A DNA stretch of 64,000 nt from Rhizobiales bacterium TNE-4 (GTDB taxonomy: Bacteria; Pseudomonadota; Alphaproteobacteria; Rhizobiales; Beijerinckiaceae): positions 1-64,000 of the forward strand of contig JAHRCV010000005.1 of assembly GCA_019083985.1 (NCBI GenBank). The letters run 5' to 3'. The notes under the pieces were generated by a model. It was not told where the DNA came from, did no database searches, and saw nothing but the letters and a program-made list of their open reading frames with translations. Position numbers and translations under genes: made by a program. Position 1 is the first letter of the stretch; each line of letters begins with the position of its first letter. Positions 62,909-64,000 of the stretch are shown here, piece after piece.

Positions 62909-63895
62909 TCACGCGTCGCTGTCTTTCGCGGGCGCGCTCTTAAAGAGATTGCTGGCAAGATCAGACAGGTTCGGCGGCGGCAAGGCGACAAAAGGTAAGG
63001 GTCGGCAGACTTCAATGGCAGCAAGCCCAACGCGCGCTGTCATCAGCCCGTTGATCACACCTTCACCAAGCCGCGCTGACAATTTCGCCGCGAGCCCCTG
63101 CCCTACCATTTGCTGCACGAGCGTGTCGCCAATCGCGATCCCACCCGTTACAGCAAGATGCGCAATGACCGCGCGCGCGACGCGCCAAAAGCCAATCAAA
63201 CCGAGCCCGGCCCCGTAGAGTTCGGCGATGCGGCGAATGAGGCGCAGTGATTGCCCGATAACAAAAGCAACATCGATCAAAGCGCGCGGTGAAACCGCCG
63301 TCACGACGGAGACGCGTTTGGCCGCTTGGATCACGAGCATGCGCGCTTCAGCATCAAGCGTCGTCATCAAATCACGCTCGACCACGGTGAGAAGGTCGCG
63401 TCCATCGATGACCGCCCCGCGTGTCGCCTCCACAGCCCGCCGCCCGCGCGCCGTATCAGGCCGCTTGGCATAGAGTGAAACAAGCGCATCGCGCACACTC
63501 CGCGCTTCGGCGGCATTGTCGGTATCAAGCACATCAAGCGCGCGCGCTTTCAGCTTGGCAAGACTGCCGAGCCGCCAGAGTGCGCCGAGCTCGCGACCGA
63601 CAAAACCCAATGCTCCAATGGCTGCCAGAATGGCGAGCGCCAACGCAACCCAGCCCAAGACCGGTTCGCGCGCGAAAAGGTCTACGATGAAACGTTCGAC
63701 CGAAATGCCTAATGCGAGAAAAGCGAGCCCCGAGATGGCGCCCAAAAACAGCGTGCCGAAGCGGCGTGGCTTGACGGGCGGCGGGACGATCACAGGGAGC
63801 GCAGCATCATCGGCCAGCGCCACCGGCTCCGGCAGTGTGCTGATTGTCACGCGCGGATCGTCTGGCGCAAAGGCCCGTGGCTTGATGGCGCTCAT
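62909..63895 (-). CDS. YcjF/TIGR01620-family membrane protein, 328 aa
   Basis: UPF0283/DUF697 family. Disordered N-terminus, two adjacent transmembrane helices (LFLGAISGLAFLALGISV, WVALALAILAAIGALGF), a helical middle part (ARALDVLDTDNAAEARSVRD), and the C-terminal DUF697 region with SPRALIDVAFVIGQSLRLIR and HLAVTGGIAIGDTLVQQMVG. Its ATG overlaps the stop of the YcjX-like gene (ATGA at 63892-63895), matching the ycjX-ycjF pair of Proteobacteria. Function unknown; in E. coli the pair is phage-shock linked. Confidence 0.88.
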   Translation of the reverse strand: MSAIKPRAFAPDDPRVTISTLPEPVALADDAALPVIVPPPVKPRRFGTLFLGAISGLAFLALGISVERFIVDLFAREPVLGWVALALAILAAIGALGFVGRELGALWRLGSLAKLKARALDVLDTDNAAEARSVRDALVSLYAKRPDTARGRRAVEATRGAVIDGRDLLTVVERDLMTTLDAEARMLVIQAAKRVSVVTAVSPRALIDVAFVIGQSLRLIRRIAELYGAGLGLIGFWRVARAVIAHLAVTGGIAIGDTLVQQMVGQGLAAKLSARLGEGVINGLMTARVGLAAIEVCRPLPFVALPPPNLSDLASNLFKSAPAKDSDA

Positions 63896-64000
63896 GGGAG
63901 CTGATCTCCGATGAGGAATTCGAGCGCGCGATCAAGGCGGATATGCGGCAGCGGAAAGCCGCGGTCCTGTGCTTCGATCAGCGGCGGCCGAAAACGGACG
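63892..64000 (-). CDS. YcjX-family protein, C-terminal fragment (gene runs off the window)
   Basis: Only the last 35 codons are inside the window. They read RFRPPLIEAQ, then FPLPHIRLDRALEFLIGDQL, the conserved C-terminus of YcjX (DUF463) P-loop proteins. The stop overlaps the YcjF start. The remainder lies beyond base 64000. Confidence 0.8.
   Translation of the reverse strand, partial: VRFRPPLIEAQDRGFPLPHIRLDRALEFLIGDQLP

Overview
The window looks like a chromosomal segment of an alphaproteobacterium, most likely of the Hyphomicrobiales/Rhizobiales. The evidence is a CckA hybrid kinase, a one-cysteine alphaproteobacterial DksA, a GTTC-N7-GTTC LexA box in front of recA, an IalB-family protein, Rhizobiales-type REP palindromes and a flgB-flgC-fliE-fliQ-fliR-flhB operon. 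The genus cannot be fixed from the sequence. No rRNA, tRNA or CRISPR array was seen.

Layout. 1-6 kb is an AT-richer accessory segment: a DUF6641-like protein, a strongly structured intergenic stretch, tiny overlapping genes, an autotransporter and a tyrosine recombinase. 6-10.3 kb holds a secreted alpha/beta hydrolase, a NYN-domain protein and a second autotransporter. 10.6-16.9 kb is core: rpsD, a Bug/TctC-type binding protein, murI, a TrmJ-like methyltransferase and a three-gene NMT1/SsuA-type ABC importer. 17.0-17.5 kb is a REP cluster with a 115-bp tandem repeat. 17.5-21.4 kb is a tandem array of five toxin-like/immunity-like gene pairs plus a sixth remnant, decaying away from the one complete pair. 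21.5-38.9 kb is core again: icd, a cyclic-nucleotide-gated type K+ channel, alaS, recA, cckA, the flagellar operon, a FliO-like gene, a TRIC-type channel, a double-domain nitrilase and dksA.

39.3-43.4 kb is a phage-derived recombination module: XRE repressor with its operator, an unknown 448-aa protein whose gene carries seven spaced 13-bp dyads, a RecT-family annealing protein with a long tail, and an HNH nuclease. 44.2-59.7 kb is dominated by one 14.8-kb gene for a 4,943-aa glycine-rich autotransporter, preceded by an IalB-family gene. 59.8-64.0 kb carries a solute-binding-like protein, an SDR dehydrogenase, a cupin dioxygenase-like enzyme, a DMT exporter, and a YcjF/YcjX pair cut by the window end.

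The most unusual signals are (1) the dyad array inside the 39.7-41.0 kb gene, conserved in two reading frames and so apparently selected as DNA; (2) the toxin/immunity cassette array, including a T8 homopolymer that decides whether one toxin has its conserved C-terminus; (3) a nitrilase fused to a second nitrilase domain that has lost all three catalytic residues; (4) the giant autotransporter; and (5) a chain of RNA hairpins leading into very small, translationally coupled genes near 1.5-2.0 kb.
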